From the NCBI GenBank assembly GCA_023383795.1, contig JAHDYJ010000001.1, positions 95,266-159,265 of the forward strand: a stretch of DNA of 64,000 bases, in the 5' to 3' direction. The DNA comes from Burkholderiales bacterium. GTDB taxonomy: Bacteria > Pseudomonadota > Gammaproteobacteria > Burkholderiales > SG8-39. The notes under the pieces are model-generated. The model was not told the DNA's origin. It saw only the letters and a program-made list of their open reading frames with translations, and ran no database searches. A program made the position numbers and the translations under genes. How positions within the stretch are numbered: position 1 is the stretch's first letter; every line of letters starts with the position of its first letter. Shown here in pieces: positions 61,081-64,000 of this stretch.

Positions 61081-64000
61081 ATGAACCGGTCGCTGCGACG
61101 CCTTGCCGCCGCGGCGGGCGCCCTCCTCCTGCTCGCGGCGCTCGGCGCCGCGCTGCTCGCCGCGATCGAGGTGAGGATTCCGTTCGAGCCGTGGCGCGCG
61201 GGGATCTCCGCGGCGCTCGCCGATGCGCTCGGCTGCCGCGTCGCGATCGACGGGCGGTTCGCGCTGCTCACCGGTCCGCGTCCCGGCGTCGACGCCGCGA
61301 GCGTCCGGGTGGATCAATGCGGTGCCGCGCCCGGCGCGCACGCGGCGCTCGAAGGCGTGACCGTCCGCGCGCGGTTGTGGCCGCTCCTGCGCAGCGAGGT
61401 GCGCGGCATCGTTGCCACGGTCCAGCGCGCCGACGTCGCCACGCCGACGCAGTTCCGCGCGCGCCCGGCCGCGCGGCGCGAGCCACGCAACGGGCGCGTC
61501 ATCGACGTCGAGCGGGTCCGGACGGGCCAGGTCAATGCCACGTTGAACCGCGAAGACGGTGGGCCGCTTCGCATCGCGATCGACGCGCTCGAGGCGAGCG
61601 CGCCAGCGGGTGCGCCGACGATCGTCAACGCCCATGGGACGTTCCGCACGGAACCGTGGCGGATCGCGGCGACCGCGCCCCCGATCGGCGGACTGCTCGA
61701 CGGCGGCGCCGAGACCCGCGTCCAGGCAACGGCGTGGTACGCCGGCGCCGAGCTCGAAGCGCGCGGCGCGGTGCGGCGCAATCCGCTCGCCGTCGACGCG
61801 GACGTCTCGTCGCGTACTCCGGCGGCCGAGCGCCTCGTGAGGGCGCTGGGCCGACCGGCCGGACAAATCGGCGCGCTCGCAGTGCGCGGCCGGGCCGCCT
61901 GGTCGAGGCAGCGCGTGGAGCTCACCGGGATCGACCTCGAATCCGAAGCGATCGCCCTGAAGGGTTCGGCGAGCATCGACTGGGCCAGCGAGCGGCCCGC
62001 GCTCGGCGCGGACGCGCAGGTGTCGAAGCTCGACGCCGCCGCCCTCGCACGCTGGCAAACCGCACCCGACGATGCGCCGCGCCCGCTGGCGGCGACGATC
62101 GAGCGCGTCGCCGCGGCGCTCAACCGCGCCGACGCCGAACTCACGCTCGCGATCGACACGGTCACGAACGGGCCGGTCGCGGCGCAGAAGCTCGTGCTCG
62201 ACGTGCGGCTCTCCGGCGGGCGGCTGGTCGCGACCGGCACCGGCACGTTCGATTCCGCTCCGGGGGAGCTGCGCCTGGAGGCCGATACGCGCGGTCCGCT
62301 GTCAGTGGACGCGCAGGCGACGGTGAAGCGTCTGCCGCGCGAGACGCTCGGCCGCGCGGCGAGCGTGGCGGCGCTCGATCCGCGCGTCGGCGCGCTTACC
62401 GCCACGCTGCGCGCGCGAGGCCCGGACGCCGCGCACCTGATGCGCAGCGCCGAGACGCGGTTCCTCGCGAGCGATCTGCGGCTGGCGCTGCCGATCGCCG
62501 GCGAGCGGATCGAGGCGCGGCTGCGCACTGCCGAGCTCGACGCGCGTGCGGCGCGCTCGCTGCGCGCGAAGGCCACCGGAATGCTCGGCGACCAGCCGGT
62601 CACGCTCGAGATCTCCGGCGCCAGCGCGGCGGCGCTTGCCGAGGACAAGCCGTGGCCGCTCCAGGCGCGCGTGCAACTCGCAGACGCTCGACTCGATGCG
62701 CGCGGCGAGATCGTGACGGAGTCGGGTCGGCGGCACACGCGTCTCGCGGTGGACTTCGCAACCGCCCGGCTCGACCGATTGACGGCACTCTTTCCGCGCG
62801 CGCCGTTGCCCGAGTTGCGCGCCGCGCTGCGCGGCAGCGCCGGTTTCGGCGACGGAGCGTGGCACGTAGAGGCCGACACGCTCACGGTCGGAGCCTCCCG
62901 CGGCAGCGGCGCGGTCCGAAGCACGCGCACGGCAAAGGCAGGCCTCGCTCCGCTCCGGATCGCGGTCTCGCTCGCCAGCCTCGACGCAGACGAGCTCATC
63001 AGAAGCCTGCGGGCGCGAGCCGCGCCGGAGCGCACCGATGCGCGCGGGCGACCGCCGGCCGATCTCGACCTCGCGCTCGACGCCCGGCGCACGACAGCGC
63101 GCGGGACGGTGCTCGACGCGCTGTCATTCAGCGCCGCCATGCGCGGCGGACGCATCACCGCCGCGCCGTTCGCTTTTGGCGCGAGCGGAGCGAAGGTCGA
63201 GGGCACGCTCGACGCCGACTTCTCGGGCGACATGCCGCGCTACGGACTGAAGGCCACGGCGAGCGCCCTCGACGTCGCCCGGATCGTGACGCACGTCGCG
63301 GAGCGGAGGATCGCGCTGCGGGTCGGCCGTCTCACGGTGGAGGGCGAGACGCGCGGGAGGAGCGCGAAGGCGCTGCTCGAGAGCGCCGCGTTCGCGGCCG
63401 ATGTCGCGGACGCCGCGCTCGCACTACCCGACGACAGCGTGATCGGCGCCGGGGCGCGCATCGCATTCGCCGGACGCGTCGCGACCCGCGCGGGCGCCGC
63501 GCTGAGCGTCGACATCAAGGGCGATGCGCAGGGCACGCCGCTCACGCTCGCCGGACACCTCGCGCCGCTTGCGCACCTGCTCGCCGACTCCGACAGCCAG
63601 CCGGTCGACCTCGCGCTCGCCCTCGGCGACACGCGGTTCGAGGCCGCGGGCACGGCGTCGGCGCGAGGCGGCTCCGAGCACTTCGAGGGCCGCGCGCGCC
63701 TCGCCGGACCGTCGGTCGCCACGCTCGAGCGCGTGATCAACGCGAACCTGCCGGACCTGCCGGCCTATGCCGCCTCGGCGTCGGTGAAGACGGACGCCGC
63801 CCGAGTCGAACTGGACGATTTCACGCTGAGGCTGGGCGAGAGCACGCTCGCCGGGCGGCTCGCCTGGCGTCAAGCGGACGGGCGTGGCCGTCTCGAGGGC
63901 CGGCTGAGCGGGAAGCGCGTGCGGCTCGAGGACCTCGCCGCCGAGCGCTCGCCCGCTGCACCCGCGGGTTCCGAGCCAGAGGCGGCGCTAGCGCTCGACG
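61081..64000 (+). CDS. AsmA-like protein (3' end outside window)
   Basis: Open from ATG 61081 to the window edge, 973 codons. It has one N-terminal membrane helix (AAAGALLLLAALGAALLAAIEV), a signature start (DALGCRVAIDGRFALLTGPRPGVDAASVRV), then a very long beta-rich, Ala/Arg/Asp-rich repeat body (for example LKGSASIDWASERPALGADAQVSKLDAAALARW). AsmA/TamB-like proteins bridge the periplasm and are linked to phospholipid transport or outer-membrane assembly. A GTG at 61072 is an alternative start. Confidence 0.78.
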   Translation, partial: MNRSLRRLAAAAGALLLLAALGAALLAAIEVRIPFEPWRAGISAALADALGCRVAIDGRFALLTGPRPGVDAASVRVDQCGAAPGAHAALEGVTVRARLWPLLRSEVRGIVATVQRADVATPTQFRARPAARREPRNGRVIDVERVRTGQVNATLNREDGGPLRIAIDALEASAPAGAPTIVNAHGTFRTEPWRIAATAPPIGGLLDGGAETRVQATAWYAGAELEARGAVRRNPLAVDADVSSRTPAAERLVRALGRPAGQIGALAVRGRAAWSRQRVELTGIDLESEAIALKGSASIDWASERPALGADAQVSKLDAAALARWQTAPDDAPRPLAATIERVAAALNRADAELTLAIDTVTNGPVAAQKLVLDVRLSGGRLVATGTGTFDSAPGELRLEADTRGPLSVDAQATVKRLPRETLGRAASVAALDPRVGALTATLRARGPDAAHLMRSAETRFLASDLRLALPIAGERIEARLRTAELDARAARSLRAKATGMLGDQPVTLEISGASAAALAEDKPWPLQARVQLADARLDARGEIVTESGRRHTRLAVDFATARLDRLTALFPRAPLPELRAALRGSAGFGDGAWHVEADTLTVGASRGSGAVRSTRTAKAGLAPLRIAVSLASLDADELIRSLRARAAPERTDARGRPPADLDLALDARRTTARGTVLDALSFSAAMRGGRITAAPFAFGASGAKVEGTLDADFSGDMPRYGLKATASALDVARIVTHVAERRIALRVGRLTVEGETRGRSAKALLESAAFAADVADAALALPDDSVIGAGARIAFAGRVATRAGAALSVDIKGDAQGTPLTLAGHLAPLAHLLADSDSQPVDLALALGDTRFEAAGTASARGGSEHFEGRARLAGPSVATLERVINANLPDLPAYAASASVKTDAARVELDDFTLRLGESTLAGRLAWRQADGRGRLEGRLSGKRVRLEDLAAERSPAAPAGSEPEAALALD

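Overview
The window is about 70% G+C DNA from a chromosome that looks betaproteobacterial. Three things point there: conserved gene strings (dacC-dat-ybeD-lipB-lipA, polA / DUF2782 / thrB / BPSS1780-type, and a ubiE ... ubiB neighbourhood), a PEP-CTERM/exosortase-type exopolysaccharide region with prsK-prsR-prsT, and an HPr-rel-A set (HprK-related kinase, PqqD-like protein, nucleotidyltransferase). No tRNA, rRNA, CRISPR array or intact insertion sequence was seen. No exosortase gene lies inside the window. I cannot name the species.

Layout. 1-13.0 kb: a truncated VanZ-like membrane gene; a Tat-exported Cys-rich protein with a PqqD-like gene; a four-gene minus-strand operon (MBOAT/SGNH acyltransferase, carrier protein, amino-acid ligase, acyl-CoA-dehydrogenase-like enzyme); an HprK-related kinase; a VapBC module; a PEP-CTERM protein; a PIN-domain remnant; a nucleotidyltransferase. 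13.5-25.5 kb: the PEP-CTERM/EPS core, with sugar transferase, PrsK, PrsR, PrsT, UDP-sugar dehydrogenase, epimerase, lytic transglycosylase and serine protease. 25.7-31.7 kb: D-Ala-D-Ala carboxypeptidase, D-amino acid aminotransferase, lipoate synthesis, DUF4197 and a beta-hydroxyacid dehydrogenase. 31.9-39.3 kb: two PEP-CTERM genes flank polA, DUF2782, thrB and a membrane protein. 39.4-48.8 kb: a giant FAD/Fe-S dehydrogenase, HIT protein, an unidentified conserved protein, PhoR/PhoB, a DUF971 protein and a GST. 48.8-57.6 kb: ubiE, a Tim44-like protein, CBS and CGL (reverse transsulfuration) with an SCP2/UbiJ-like gene between them, a fourth PEP-CTERM gene and ubiB. 57.6-64 kb: HepT/MntA, a Na+/solute symporter, a solute-binding protein and the start of an AsmA-like gene.

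Two results stand out. (1) The operon at 2974-8530 encodes what looks like a complete prolyl-to-pyrrolyl pathway: a ligase whose ten specificity residues read D-L-L-Y-L-A-L-V-C-K (the code I recall for the PltF/RedM prolyl ligases), a stand-alone carrier protein, and a dehydrogenase whose catalytic Glu sits at the isovaleryl-CoA-dehydrogenase-type position. Here they are coupled to a membrane O-acyltransferase fused to an SGNH domain. The inferred job is to place a pyrrole-2-carboxyl (or related) ester on an exported glycan. (2) A motif GTCGG-N6-TTAC (TGAC or TAAC at two sites) occurs upstream of all four PEP-CTERM genes, the Tat/PqqD pair, the HprK-like kinase, the sugar transferase and, in tandem, prsK. 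A sigma-54 -24/-12 element lies downstream of it in five cases. It is a strong candidate for the PrsR binding site and ties the HPr-rel-A genes to the PEP-CTERM regulon.
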